From JBEVJC01 sp040510375 (GTDB lineage Bacteria; Bacteroidota; Bacteroidia; Chitinophagales; Chitinophagaceae): a stretch of 64,000 bases of DNA. A program made the translations under genes and the position numbers. Positions 43,916 to 52,898 of this stretch are shown here, one piece after another. The notes under the pieces are model-generated. The model was not told the origin of the DNA. It ran no database searches and worked only from the letters and a program-made list of their open reading frames with translations. The stretch lies in contig JBEVJC010000003.1 of assembly GCA_040510375.1 (NCBI GenBank), positions 1-64,000 on the forward strand, written 5' to 3'. Position 1 is the stretch's first letter; the number at the start of each line of letters is the position of its first letter.

Positions 43916-44599
43916 ATGAAATCCTTTAACCAATATCAGAATCCCTCTCTTGCGGTGGATCTTGTTGTTTTTGGATATCACGACACCGATTTATTTGTAC
44001 TCCTGCTGAACCGCAGGGACGAACCTTTTAAAAATTCATGGACATTACCCGGAGCTTTTCTTCAGATGAATGAGCTGTTCCTGGACACCTGCGTGCGGGT
44101 GTTAAAGACCAAACTTGGTATGAGTAATCTTTTCCTGGAACAATTGTATTCATTTGACCAGATGGAAAGAGATCCCAGGGGAAGAGTTATTTCAGTTGCT
44201 TATTATGCACTGATCAATCCAAAAAAATTTGAAGTCGCGGGTGGGAAAATGGCCAATGATGTAAAATGGTTTAAAGTGGGCAAAATTCCCAAACTGGGTT
44301 TTGATCACGAAGATATTTTCAGAAAAGCCTTACAAAGGCTGAAAACAAAAATCGTTTATTTCCCGGTTGGATTCGAATTACTGGACGAGGAATTCACCAT
44401 GACTGAATTGCATGAATTGTATGAATCGGTACTGGGTGTGGAACTGGACCGGAGGAATTTCAGGAGGAAAATACTTGATTCAGCCTATGTAATCAATACG
44501 GGAACAAAAAGGGGAGGCCTGCAAAACCGGCATCCTGATTTATACAGGTTCAATAAACAAATACCATCTGATAAATTTCACCTAAACATTGATTTATAA
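43916..44599 (+). CDS. nrtR: NrtR-family Nudix-related transcriptional repressor
   Basis: 227 residues. N-terminal Nudix fold (about 10-140); the Nudix box region LPGAFLQMNELFLDTCVRVL (45-64) keeps the Gly and helix but has lost the catalytic REUxEE glutamates (RVLKTK), as in NrtR regulators that only bind ADP-ribose-type ligands. A winged-helix DNA-binding domain follows (about 150-215; FTMTELHELYESVLGVELDRRNFRRKI split by its turns). NrtR represses NAD synthesis or salvage genes and is released by ADP-ribose. Its stop overlaps the nadV start by 1 bp (TAATG), and a palindrome sits over its promoter, so it very probably controls this operon. Confidence 0.92.
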   Translation: MKSFNQYQNPSLAVDLVVFGYHDTDLFVLLLNRRDEPFKNSWTLPGAFLQMNELFLDTCVRVLKTKLGMSNLFLEQLYSFDQMERDPRGRVISVAYYALINPKKFEVAGGKMANDVKWFKVGKIPKLGFDHEDIFRKALQRLKTKIVYFPVGFELLDEEFTMTELHELYESVLGVELDRRNFRRKILDSAYVINTGTKRGGLQNRHPDLYRFNKQIPSDKFHLNIDL

Positions 44600-46074
44600 T
44601 GACAATATCACCAATCCTTTTAAAAGACGGATACAAAGTTGGCCATAAGTTCCAGTATCCCGAGGGCACTACACTCGTGTATTCGAACCTGACCCCCAGG
44701 AAATCGAGAGATGCAGACATCAATGAAATTGTTTTTTTTGGACTACAGTATTTTATCAGGGAGTACCTGATCCATCAGTTTGATACCGGTTTTTTCAAAC
44801 GGGATAAAGAAGAGGTTTTGAAAACCTATGCAAGACGCCTGGATAATTATCTGGGAAAAGACAGTATCACCTATAATCATATTGCGGACCTGCACGATCT
44901 TGGTTATTTACCGCTGGAAATAAAAGCGCTGCCGGAAGGAAGTCTTGTTCCAATGAAAGTACCCATATTTACAATAAAAAATACCCGGCCCGAATTCTTC
45001 TGGCTGACCAATATGCTGGAGACTTTGTTAAGCACAATTGTCTGGAAACCCTGTACATCCGCTACCACAGCTTTTCAATACCTGAAGACCTTTACAAAAT
45101 ACGCCAAAGATACAGTTGGCGCTGACAGCGATTTTATATCCTGGCAGGGGCACGATTTTTCATTCAGGGGAATGAGTGGGATTGAAGATGCGGTAATGAG
45201 TGGAGCCGCCCACTTACTTTCATTTACCGGCACCGATACTATTCCTGCTATTGATTTCCTGGAGCAGTACTACAATGCCAATTGCGAAAATGAATTGATC
45301 GGTGGTTCAGTACCTGCTACCGAACACAGCGTAATGTGCATGGGCACCAAGGGAGATGAGATAAGTACTTTTGACCGGTTGATCACTCATGTATATCCTT
45401 CCGGCATAGTTTCGATAGTCAGCGATACCTGGGATTTCTGGCAGGTTATTACGGTGTTCCTGCCTGAACTGAAAGCAAAAATCATGGCTCGCAATGGAAA
45501 GGTGGTGATCCGTCCCGACAGCGGCGACCCGGTAAAAATCATTATTGGCGACAAGGATGCAACACCCGGATGCCCGGAGTATAAAGGGGCTATTGAATGT
45601 ATGTGGGAGACTTTCGGCGGAACCATTACAGAAAAGGGATACAAACTTTTAGACAGCCATATCGGATTGATCTATGGGGATAGTATCACCACAGAGAGGC
45701 AATTGGAGATCCTGGAAGGCCTGAAGCTTAAGGGCTTTGCGAGTTATAATGTGGTGCTGGGTATCGGATCCTACACCTATGAATACGTAACACGTGATAC
45801 GTTTGGATTTGCAATGAAAGCAACATATGGTGAAGTAAACGGTGTTGGCAGGGATATCTTCAAGGATCCAAAGACAGATGACGGGACAAAAAAATCCGCC
45901 AGGGGATTAATGCAGGTTTACCGGGATCCGCAAACGGGAAAGTTTAAATTAAAGGATGGATGCAGCTGGGAAGAAGAAGCAGCTGGTGAGTTAAAGAGTG
46001 TGTTCAGGGATGGTAAGTTAATTAAGGACTGGACCCTGGCCGAAATAAGGGCGAGACTTAAAAGCCATTTATAA
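44599..46074 (+). CDS. nadV: Nicotinamide phosphoribosyltransferase (NAMPT/NadV)
   Basis: 491 residues, the normal NAMPT length. The N terminus LLKDGYKVGHKFQYP matches the DSYKVTHYKQYP region of animal NAMPT (Asp10, Tyr12). Other active-site residues are present: Phe189/Arg190 in FSFRG, Asp213 in GTDT, His243 in SVPATEHS (the phosphorylated His), and RPDSGD with Arg305 and Asp307. It would join nicotinamide and PRPP to give NMN. It is translated with nrtR (1-bp overlap), and a PRPP-synthetase-like gene follows after 95 bp. No NMN adenylyltransferase gene is in the operon. A NARP1 Namat-type activity, using ADP-ribose pyrophosphate, cannot be excluded by sequence reading. Confidence 0.94.
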   Translation: MTISPILLKDGYKVGHKFQYPEGTTLVYSNLTPRKSRDADINEIVFFGLQYFIREYLIHQFDTGFFKRDKEEVLKTYARRLDNYLGKDSITYNHIADLHDLGYLPLEIKALPEGSLVPMKVPIFTIKNTRPEFFWLTNMLETLLSTIVWKPCTSATTAFQYLKTFTKYAKDTVGADSDFISWQGHDFSFRGMSGIEDAVMSGAAHLLSFTGTDTIPAIDFLEQYYNANCENELIGGSVPATEHSVMCMGTKGDEISTFDRLITHVYPSGIVSIVSDTWDFWQVITVFLPELKAKIMARNGKVVIRPDSGDPVKIIIGDKDATPGCPEYKGAIECMWETFGGTITEKGYKLLDSHIGLIYGDSITTERQLEILEGLKLKGFASYNVVLGIGSYTYEYVTRDTFGFAMKATYGEVNGVGRDIFKDPKTDDGTKKSARGLMQVYRDPQTGKFKLKDGCSWEEEAAGELKSVFRDGKLIKDWTLAEIRARLKSHL

Positions 46075-46169
46075 ATCCCGAACACTAAATATCCTGTCTG
46101 ATAGAATGCAGTCAAACTTTATATATCAGCAACCGTCAGCTATCGATGGCTATCAAATAAATTATCACC

Positions 46170-47009
46170 ATGAATACCTTTAATCTTATTTCTCCATCGC
46201 AATCAACCATCCGGTTTGAGAAAATGGTTTTCCCGGACAGCCAGCCCCATATTAAAATTGATATGGGTAGTATCGCTGACTTAAACAGAAACGAGCCATT
46301 AAAACTCCTTTCCCGGATTTCGAATGCCAGTGATCTTTTGCTTGTATTATTTGTAAAGAACACGCTGGATTATCTGGAGTTTGAAAAAGTTGAATTATGT
46401 ATCTCTTACCTGATAGCTGCCCGGATGGATCGTGTAATGATGGACGGGGAACCGTTTTCATTAAAAGTAATAACGGGGATTTTAAACCAGGGCAGGTTTA
46501 AAAAAATAAATGTCTTCGATACCCATTCAGAAGTAACTACGGCTTTACTTGAACGTTCCTACCAGGTCACCAATCATCAGTTCGTAAAAGATGCAATGGC
46601 TGATTATTTTAATAAAATTGAAAAGGACAGTTTTTGCCTCGTATCACCAGACGCAGGGGCCTTGAAAAAAATCCATAAGCTGGCTCAGTTCCTGGGCGTG
46701 GAAGATGTGGTAGAATGCACGAAGGAACGGGATTTGAAAACAGGGGCGCTGACAAATTTCAGGACCATGTCTGATGATCTGGATAATAAAACCTGTTTCA
46801 TTATAGATGATATCTGTGACGGTGGCGGTACGTTTGCGGGTACTGCCAAAATGCTTAAGGAGAAAGGGGCGAAAAAAGTTGTGCTGATAGTGTCACATGG
46901 AATCTTCAGCAAGGGGCCTGTTATTGAATATGTGGATGAAATATATACTACCAATTCATATAAAATGGTAGAAAAAATTAACTGCTTCCCCGTTGAGAAG
47001 TATTTATAA
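46170..47009 (+). CDS. prs: Divergent ribose-phosphate pyrophosphokinase (PRPP synthetase-like)
   Basis: 279 residues, shorter than housekeeping Prs (about 310-320). Prs landmarks are all present in altered form: AARMDRV with GEPFSLK (84-99) for the catalytic flexible loop, DTHS (116-119) where most Prs have DLHA, LVSPDAGALKK (158-167), TKERD (184-188), and the PRPP loop IIDDICDGGGT (211-221). It should therefore be an active diphosphoryl-transfer enzyme. The natural role is supply of PRPP to NadV; phage nadV-prs pairs look the same. The divergence and short length leave room for another ribose-phosphate acceptor such as ADP-ribose (NARP1 Adps). Preceded by 95 bp with no obvious promoter. Confidence 0.88.
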   Translation: MNTFNLISPSQSTIRFEKMVFPDSQPHIKIDMGSIADLNRNEPLKLLSRISNASDLLLVLFVKNTLDYLEFEKVELCISYLIAARMDRVMMDGEPFSLKVITGILNQGRFKKINVFDTHSEVTTALLERSYQVTNHQFVKDAMADYFNKIEKDSFCLVSPDAGALKKIHKLAQFLGVEDVVECTKERDLKTGALTNFRTMSDDLDNKTCFIIDDICDGGGTFAGTAKMLKEKGAKKVVLIVSHGIFSKGPVIEYVDEIYTTNSYKMVEKINCFPVEKYL

Positions 47010-47052
47010 AATTTCGAACATACATTAAAGCAATATCAATCAGCAGCAATCG

Positions 47053-47571
47053 CTAATAAAGTAATTTAAAAGAATTTAAAAACTTATTCCTGTCCTCCTC
47101 CCTTGGCCGTTTATCTTTTTCATAAAAAGACAGCGTATACATTTTGCTGCCTGCAAAAATGTTCCGGCTATACATGATGTTCAGGGCTTCAGGGTCTGTC
47201 TTTCCCATATTGATAACATATTCGAAATAGGTTTTCCCGTTTGTAATGCCCCTGCGTTCTGATATAAGTGTTGAGCCTGCTATCTGGCCCAATGCACCCT
47301 CTCTGAATTGTTCCAAAGACTGTTCGTTTTCCATTTCCTTTGCGAGACCTGCAGAATCCATTCCAAACTGGGTAAAATCTACAGTCATTGCCATACATCT
47401 TGCGTCTTTGTCTACATCCTTAACCCGGACAATATTGCCTGACAAATCCCTGCTTTCCGGCTCAGCAGGAAAGCTCACGGTCGCCCTGTCGTCCAGTTTT
47501 ACGGTTACCCAATCAACAGTTACAAACGCAAGAAAGGGGAGAAGCAGTAGTCCGGCAGCTATTTTTTTCAC
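47053..47571 (-). CDS. Exported hypothetical protein
   Basis: 172 residues with a GTG start at 47571. A signal peptide covers about 1-19. The mature part has VKLDDRATVSFPAEPES, then helices rich in Glu/Gln and a closing YTLSFYEKDK with NKFLNSFKLLY. This is a common pattern for small periplasmic alpha/beta proteins of Bacteroidota (PsbP/DUF1795-like shape), but I cannot assign a family. No lipobox. It is convergent with prs and 41 bp downstream of the next gene on the same strand. Confidence 0.75.
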   Translation of the reverse strand: MKKIAAGLLLLPFLAFVTVDWVTVKLDDRATVSFPAEPESRDLSGNIVRVKDVDKDARCMAMTVDFTQFGMDSAGLAKEMENEQSLEQFREGALGQIAGSTLISERRGITNGKTYFEYVINMGKTDPEALNIMYSRNIFAGSKMYTLSFYEKDKRPREEDRNKFLNSFKLLY

Positions 47572-47612
47572 GCTATTTTAAAGTTATAGAATGAATATAG
47601 TGAATTAGCCTG

Positions 47613-48020
47613 CTATTTCCTATCCCCCTGATCAATGACTACCATTACCTGATATCCAGGGCAGGTCCAGGTACTTTTGATTTCAGTCGTATGTTTTTCC
47701 AGTCTGATGAGCAAGGTGCCGGTACAAACTGTTCCGTTATTGGGCGCCTTTACTTCCAGCTCGTAAACACCAGGTTTCAAATGAACGGGGATGGTTGGAA
47801 ATCCCCTGGGTTCAGTTTTGTCGCCCGGTTTCTCCGCAGAATAAGGTAAACTTCCCTGGCCTGCCCCGTCAATGAAAAGACTATTGACACTATCCGCTTC
47901 ATTATTTGTCCAGAAATACGCGAATGCTGTACTCTTATTGTTATTGGAGGTACTGAAGCTGCAGGACAATGCAAGCGTACTACTAATAAGGATTGCGATA
48001 AAACGATAAGCCAGTTTCAT
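47613..48020 (-). CDS. Small lipoprotein of unknown function
   Basis: 135 residues. A lipobox ALSC marks Cys20 as the lipid site. The mature domain is beta-rich with IPVHLKPGVYELEVKAPNNG, the sort of fold used for peptidoglycan- or ligand-binding small domains (an Ig-like or PEGA-like strand order). Two cysteines near the end (GTVCTGTLL and STWTCPGY) may be paired. It precedes the exported protein at 47053, with which it may be co-transcribed. Function unknown. Confidence 0.75.
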   Translation of the reverse strand: MKLAYRFIAILISSTLALSCSFSTSNNNKSTAFAYFWTNNEADSVNSLFIDGAGQGSLPYSAEKPGDKTEPRGFPTIPVHLKPGVYELEVKAPNNGTVCTGTLLIRLEKHTTEIKSTWTCPGYQVMVVIDQGDRK

Positions 48021-48523
48021 TTATTTATTTGTTTTTTTTTATTATGCCTTTCTGTTATCGCAATGATTTTTCGGAATGCCGTGGATCGATAATCAACGCT
48101 TTGTCAATCAAGTTCTTGTATGAGTAATAATTGCCGGTTAGTTTATCCACTTTAGGGCTATACTGGATCGCAGCAATTAATCGCAACTGATCAAATATAA
48201 TGAAGTATCAACTGGTCAGTTACCCGTTTGCATTACGATGAGCATCTGTTTTTATTGTGCCTGCCTGCTATAACCTTTTACGAATGGGCGTTAGTGTAAG
48301 AAAAAAAATAAGTCTATAATATTTGTAGACTAATAAAACACCCTTAAGTTTGCTGAATAAATAACCAAAATCTCCTCTATGCGTCTATCGAACTGCAACG
48401 CTGACCGATGTCGGGTCTTTATCATGTTAGCTGATAATACCAGCAGCTTATTTATTTAAAACAGTCTGCCAGTTAACAGCTTTTACGATCTCTATAATTA
48501 AGGATAGATCAAATTAAAATAAT
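48021..48523. other. 503-bp intergenic region before the TonB receptor
   Basis: No convincing gene in any frame. It contains the best promoter of the window (48322-48352, annotated separately) with an inverted repeat over its -33 box. The predicted transcript has a long leader of about 160 nt before the ATG at 48524. That leader includes a small hairpin GCTGATAATACCAGC (48430-48444). Upstream of 48300 I see nothing recognisable apart from A/T-rich sequence. Confidence 0.55.
48311..48352 (+). promoter_or_regulatory. Perfect Bacteroidota promoter with inverted repeat over the -33 box
   Basis: TTTG (48322-48325), 19-nt spacer, TAAGTTTG (48345-48352): both boxes match the consensus exactly. An inverted repeat AGTCTA (48311-48316), 9 nt, TAGACT (48326-48331) brackets the -33 box, so a bound dimer would block or recruit the polymerase. 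The downstream gene is the TonB-dependent receptor at 48524. Confidence 0.65.
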
Positions 48524-51073
48524 ATGAAACGAATTATATTGTTCTCAGGATTCCTATTGCCTGTACTATCGTTTGCGCAGCTATCAGGACGCATAGTTAA
48601 CGACCATAATGGTCCCGTACCGTATGCAACGGTATCCGTAAAAAACTCCAATGCCGCCACCAATGCCGATTCTACCGGACGTTTTTCACTGGTGGTGACT
48701 GATAAAGTTCCCTTTACACTGGTCATCACTTCGGCCGGATATCAACCACGCGAACGGGTGATCCGGAACAGTAACCTCAACGATATACTGATCCAGTTAC
48801 AAACTTTGTTTCAAAGGGATACCGTCATTATTACCTCACGACGCCGCAGGGAAGTACTGCAGGATGTTCCAATACCTGTATCTGTCGTAACCGGTAGCCA
48901 GGTGGAAGATGCCGGTGCATTTAATGTAAACCGTGTAAAGGAATTTGTACCCTCGGTGCAACTTTATACATCCAACCCGCGTAATACGGGGATTAATATC
49001 AGGGGACTGGGTTCGCCATTCGGCCTTACCAACGACGGTCTTGATCCGGGTGTAGGTTTTTATGTAGATGGCGTTTATTATGCCCGTCCTGCTGCAGCCA
49101 CTTTTGATTTTATCGATGTAGAACGGATTGAAGTGCTGCGGGGCCCGCAGGGTACACTGTTCGGTAAGAATACCACGGCCGGTGCCTTTAATATTATCAC
49201 CCGTAAACCAAGCTTTTCACCCGCTGCCAATTTCGAAGTGAGTTATGGTAACTACGGATATATCCAGGCCAAGAGTTCTGTTACCGGACCAATCGGCCGC
49301 AAACTGGCTGCAAGGCTTTCCTTCTCCGGTACGCAACGGGATGGACTGGTAGAAAATATCCGAACCAATAAATACACCAACGATATCAACAACCTTGGAT
49401 TCCGCGCACAATTATTATATAAACCGTCTGAGAATACTTCCATCATTCTGGCAGCAGATGATTCGCGCCAGCGCCCGGATGGATACGCACAGGTGGTGGC
49501 AGGTGTTGTGCAGACCAAACGCGCTGCATACCGTCAGTTCAATTCCATCATTTCCGATCTTAATTATAGCCTGCCCAGTCTGAATGCATTCGATCGCAAG
49601 ATTGATCATGATACTCCCTGGAACTCGGGTAACGACCTGGGCGGTGCATCGCTTAATATTGAAACAGTTTTCGGCCGCGGTACACTTACTTCCACCACAG
49701 CATGGCGTTACTGGAACTGGGATCCTTCCAACGACCGTGACTTTACCGGATTACAGGCCCTGGCCAAATCACAGAACCCGGCCAAACATCACAACGTGTC
49801 GCAGGAAGTCCGGTATGCGGGCGAATTTTCCTCCCGCTTAAGTGGAGTGGTAGGTTTGTTTTATATCAACCAGGAAGTGAAGATTAATGGTACCGAAGAA
49901 TCCGGATCAGCCCAATGGCGCTTTTCACAGAGCTCTACCAGTAATTTATGGAAGACGCCGGGTTTGTTTGAAGGATATGGTATTTACACAAAGGCTTCCA
50001 TCAAATCACAAAGCGCAGCGGCATTCACCAATATTGATTACGAAATTGTGCGTGGCCTGCACGTTCTGCCAGGACTGCGTTTGAACTATGATAAAAAAGT
50101 GGTGGACTACAACCGCATCGCTGCAGGCGGACTTCAAACCAGCGATCCGGCATTGATTGCCTTAAAAGAAGGAGTGTACAGCAGCCAGGCTTATGATGCA
50201 GATGCTGATGAAACGAATCTTACTTACCAGCTTACCGTGGCGTACAAAGCCAATCCACGACTGAATTCTTTCGTTACCTATTCTACCAGTTTTAAACCTG
50301 TTGGCGTAAACGTAGCAGGCCTGCCAACTATTGGCGGAAAAGCAGCAACAAAACTGGCAGTAATTAAACCGGAAGATGTAAAACACTATGAACTTGGTGT
50401 AAAATCCACACCGGTTGATAATTTCACATTAAATGTTACCCTCCATAACTCAGATATCAAAAATTACCAGACCAACGTTCAATCGCCCGAACTTGGTGTT
50501 AACAGGGGGTATATCGCCAATGCCGAAAAGGTACGGGTACGTGGTCTCGAACTCGATGCCAATTATAAGGCACAACAACATTTTTCCGTTTACGGAGCGG
50601 TGGCTTATACGGAAGCGAAGTATGTAAAGTTTACCAATGCACCACTTCCGCTGGAAGAAACGGGCGCTTCTGAAAATGGTGTACAGGTTGCGTTCAAGGA
50701 TATCTCCGGTGGCCGGCTTCCGGGAATTTCCAAATGGGCCGGCTCATTGGGCACCGAATACAATGTCCCTGCAGCATTCTTTGGAAAAGCAGGTAAATTC
50801 TTTGTAGCAGCGGATGGCTTTTACCGTTCCTCATTCTCTTCCAGTCCTTCCCCTTCGGCTTACCTGAATATCGATGGTTATACACTGATCAACAGCAGGG
50901 TTGGTTTCAGGACAACCGATGGCCTATCTATTTTTGCGTGGGTACGTAACCTCTTTGATAAGGATTATTACGAACAACTTCTGCCGGCGGGAGGTAATGC
51001 CGGTCACTATGCTGCCGTTCTTGGAGATCAAAGAACCTACGGGATTACCCTGAGATATAATTTCCGCGAATAA
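48524..51073 (+). CDS. TonB-dependent outer-membrane receptor
   Basis: 849 residues. Signal peptide 1-18. A carboxypeptidase-regulatory-like domain (about 20-95, LSGRIVNDHNGPVPYATV) precedes the plug (about 110-225: RRREVLQDVPIPVSVVTG, IRGLGSPFG, VDGVYYARP and VEVLRGPQ-type IEVLRGPQGTLFGKNTTAG) and a 22-strand barrel ending FDKDYYEQLLPAGGN and TLRYNF. It lacks the SusC-type features and no SusD follows, so it is of the classical siderophore/cofactor/small-sugar receptor type. The regulated promoter and the strong terminator on either side make it a single-gene unit. The ligand is unknown. Confidence 0.94.
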   Translation: MKRIILFSGFLLPVLSFAQLSGRIVNDHNGPVPYATVSVKNSNAATNADSTGRFSLVVTDKVPFTLVITSAGYQPRERVIRNSNLNDILIQLQTLFQRDTVIITSRRRREVLQDVPIPVSVVTGSQVEDAGAFNVNRVKEFVPSVQLYTSNPRNTGINIRGLGSPFGLTNDGLDPGVGFYVDGVYYARPAAATFDFIDVERIEVLRGPQGTLFGKNTTAGAFNIITRKPSFSPAANFEVSYGNYGYIQAKSSVTGPIGRKLAARLSFSGTQRDGLVENIRTNKYTNDINNLGFRAQLLYKPSENTSIILAADDSRQRPDGYAQVVAGVVQTKRAAYRQFNSIISDLNYSLPSLNAFDRKIDHDTPWNSGNDLGGASLNIETVFGRGTLTSTTAWRYWNWDPSNDRDFTGLQALAKSQNPAKHHNVSQEVRYAGEFSSRLSGVVGLFYINQEVKINGTEESGSAQWRFSQSSTSNLWKTPGLFEGYGIYTKASIKSQSAAAFTNIDYEIVRGLHVLPGLRLNYDKKVVDYNRIAAGGLQTSDPALIALKEGVYSSQAYDADADETNLTYQLTVAYKANPRLNSFVTYSTSFKPVGVNVAGLPTIGGKAATKLAVIKPEDVKHYELGVKSTPVDNFTLNVTLHNSDIKNYQTNVQSPELGVNRGYIANAEKVRVRGLELDANYKAQQHFSVYGAVAYTEAKYVKFTNAPLPLEETGASENGVQVAFKDISGGRLPGISKWAGSLGTEYNVPAAFFGKAGKFFVAADGFYRSSFSSSPSPSAYLNIDGYTLINSRVGFRTTDGLSIFAWVRNLFDKDYYEQLLPAGGNAGHYAAVLGDQRTYGITLRYNFRE

Positions 51074-51125
51074 CAGGCCTCACTACTGCAATTGCAACAG
51101 AACTGCAGGCGATCAAATTATAGAA

Positions 51126-51170
51126 AACAGCTACAATGCACTACCCATGGTGTTTGTAGCTGTTTTTTTT
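51126..51170 (+). terminator. Rho-independent terminator of the TonB receptor gene
   Basis: AACAGCTACAA (51126-51136) pairs over 11 bp with TTGTAGCTGTT (51154-51164), followed by a run of T to 51170. It lies about 50 bp after the stop codon. Confidence 0.85.
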
Positions 51171-51264
51171 CAATTATTTTTTTTGGGTAAAACTAAGTGC
51201 AAACACTTGAAAGCGGTAATCTTACCCGTGAACATACGTTTATATACGGGGAAAATACGGTAAT

Positions 51265-51310
51265 ACTTGCGGAATATACTTGCATTATCCGCAAGTGGAA
51301 TCTACATTTG
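51265..51310 (+). promoter_or_regulatory. Promoter of the T9SS PA14-like gene with inverted repeat
   Basis: CTTG (51279-51282), 20-nt spacer, TACATTTG (51303-51310): the -7 box is perfect. Inverted repeat ACTTGCGGA (51265-51273), 14 nt, TCCGCAAGT (51288-51296) has the -33 box in its loop. The hexamer ACTTGC occurs three times here, twice forward (51265 and 51278) and once reversed, which suggests a multi-site operator. No T run follows, so it is not a terminator. Confidence 0.6.
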
Positions 51311-51377
51311 ACCCATGGTAAAGATTACATAACGATCCTTATCATGAAAGAAAACTAATAACCCTTAACCGTACCCC

Positions 51378-52874
51378 ATGAAGCAATTTCTACTCAGTTT
51401 AATCGCCCTGCTTGCGATTTGTACGACTTCCCAATCTCAAACATGTACCCCCCTCGGAAACCAGACCACTTATGGTACAAATGATATCTGGATTGGATAT
51501 GTTTACAATAACTCCGACTTTACCGATTACGCAGGATATGTAAATCAGGGGGCACCTAATAATCCGTTTTTTGACCAGAATTTTGGTGGGGAGAATGTAA
51601 GTTATTCTACCAACGGATGTCCCGTTCAAACAGAATCATTCAGTATCCGTTATAAACTGACCAGGGTTGTACCCGGTGGAACATACCGGATCAGCGTAGC
51701 GGGTGACGATGGTTACCGTTTCAGTGTTGATGGTGGTGCTACCTGGATCATTAATAAATGGGCGACTCAGACCTATATGTCCACCACTATCGATATTACC
51801 CTGAGCGGAACAATCAACGCAGTGCTGGAGTACTACGAAAATACCGGTGCAAACCGTCTTACGTTCGCCTTCGGTGCTGTTTGTGTACCGACCGAAAATC
51901 AACTCACTTACGGAACAGGTAATATCTGGAAGGGTTATGTTTATGAGGGAACAAATTTCAATACCTACAAGGGTATGGTGAGAGAAGGCACAGCTACCAA
52001 CTTTGGCTTTGATCAGAATTTTGGTGGTGCTGCGGTGACTTACAACACGAGCGCCTGCCCGGTAACAACTGAACAATTCAGTGTGCGGTATCGCCTGGTT
52101 AAATCATTTGTTGCGGGAACATATACTTTTATTCTTGGTGGTGATGATGGTTACCGTTTGAGCATTAATGGTGGTAATACCTGGGTAATCAATAACTGGA
52201 CCGCCCACGACTATACTACCAGCAGTTATAATGTAACCCTGAGTGGATCGTATAACCTGGTGATCGAGTATTATGGTACCAGTGGCCAGAACCGTGTAAC
52301 CTTCAATATGCTGCAGAACGGTATACTACCGGTCAACCTGATCAGTTTTACCGGCAAACAACAAAACGGTGGACTGGATCTTAACTGGAAGGTATCGGAT
52401 GACAGCAACCCTGATTTATTCGAGATTGAAAAATCAACTGACGGGTTGAGCTTCCGGAAAATAGGTACAGAGAAGGCCACAAGCAGTACAACTTATTCTT
52501 TCACGGATGCTGCGATCAATGCAGGTACTTCCTTCTACCGGATGAAAATGACAGACCTTACCGGCGCTGTCACTTATTCAAAAGTGATCAGCATCCGTTC
52601 AACGGGTTCAGTTTCCCAGGGCATTAATGTTTTCCCGAATATTATTACAGGTAATAGCCTTTATATGGAAATAGCGGAGGTGACGGATAAGGCCGTTGTA
52701 ATTATCAGTGATGTAAATGGTCGCCAGGTTAACCAGCAACTTATCGGAAGACTGGCTAAGGGTCAGATCAGCACAATCGAAACGTCTGCCTCAAAACTTC
52801 CCGCCGGTATGTATTTCTTACAGGTAGTTGACGGAAACGAAAGTATCGGCGTAAAACGCTTTATAGTAAAATAA
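51378..52874 (+). CDS. T9SS-secreted protein with two tandem PA14-like repeats
   Basis: 498 residues. Signal peptide 1-20 (TSQSQ). Two clear repeats follow, about 23-166 and 169-311. Each opens with a Cys and TYGTxxIWxGYVY, has FDQNFGG, CPV, FSxRY, GDDGYRxSxxGG and ends LEYY or IEYY with NRxTF. This is a PA14-type carbohydrate-binding pattern. A linker domain (about 318-400; LPVNLISFTGK, ending in FYRMKMTD) and a type A T9SS sorting domain (about 410-498; KLPAGMYFLQVVDGNES then KRFIVK) complete it. It is released on or outside the cell surface and probably binds glycan. No catalytic domain is present. Confidence 0.9.
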   Translation: MKQFLLSLIALLAICTTSQSQTCTPLGNQTTYGTNDIWIGYVYNNSDFTDYAGYVNQGAPNNPFFDQNFGGENVSYSTNGCPVQTESFSIRYKLTRVVPGGTYRISVAGDDGYRFSVDGGATWIINKWATQTYMSTTIDITLSGTINAVLEYYENTGANRLTFAFGAVCVPTENQLTYGTGNIWKGYVYEGTNFNTYKGMVREGTATNFGFDQNFGGAAVTYNTSACPVTTEQFSVRYRLVKSFVAGTYTFILGGDDGYRLSINGGNTWVINNWTAHDYTTSSYNVTLSGSYNLVIEYYGTSGQNRVTFNMLQNGILPVNLISFTGKQQNGGLDLNWKVSDDSNPDLFEIEKSTDGLSFRKIGTEKATSSTTYSFTDAAINAGTSFYRMKMTDLTGAVTYSKVISIRSTGSVSQGINVFPNIITGNSLYMEIAEVTDKAVVIISDVNGRQVNQQLIGRLAKGQISTIETSASKLPAGMYFLQVVDGNESIGVKRFIVK

Positions 52875-52898
52875 TTGAATTCTTTAATGTTGAGGGTT

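Larger units (their letters stand above)
51074..51377. other. 304-bp intergenic region with terminator and promoter
   Basis: It contains the strong terminator of the TonB receptor (51126-51170) and the promoter with inverted repeat of the T9SS gene (51265-51310). Nothing else is recognised. Confidence 0.6.

Noticed and set aside
48391..48444. TPP-riboswitch-like words (GCTGACC, then ATAATACCAGC) in the leader of the TonB receptor gene
   Set aside because: The required GGGGTGC start, the CTGAGA motif and the closing GGGAA are missing, and the matching piece is also just a small hairpin. A covariance-model search (Infernal with the TPP model) would settle it.
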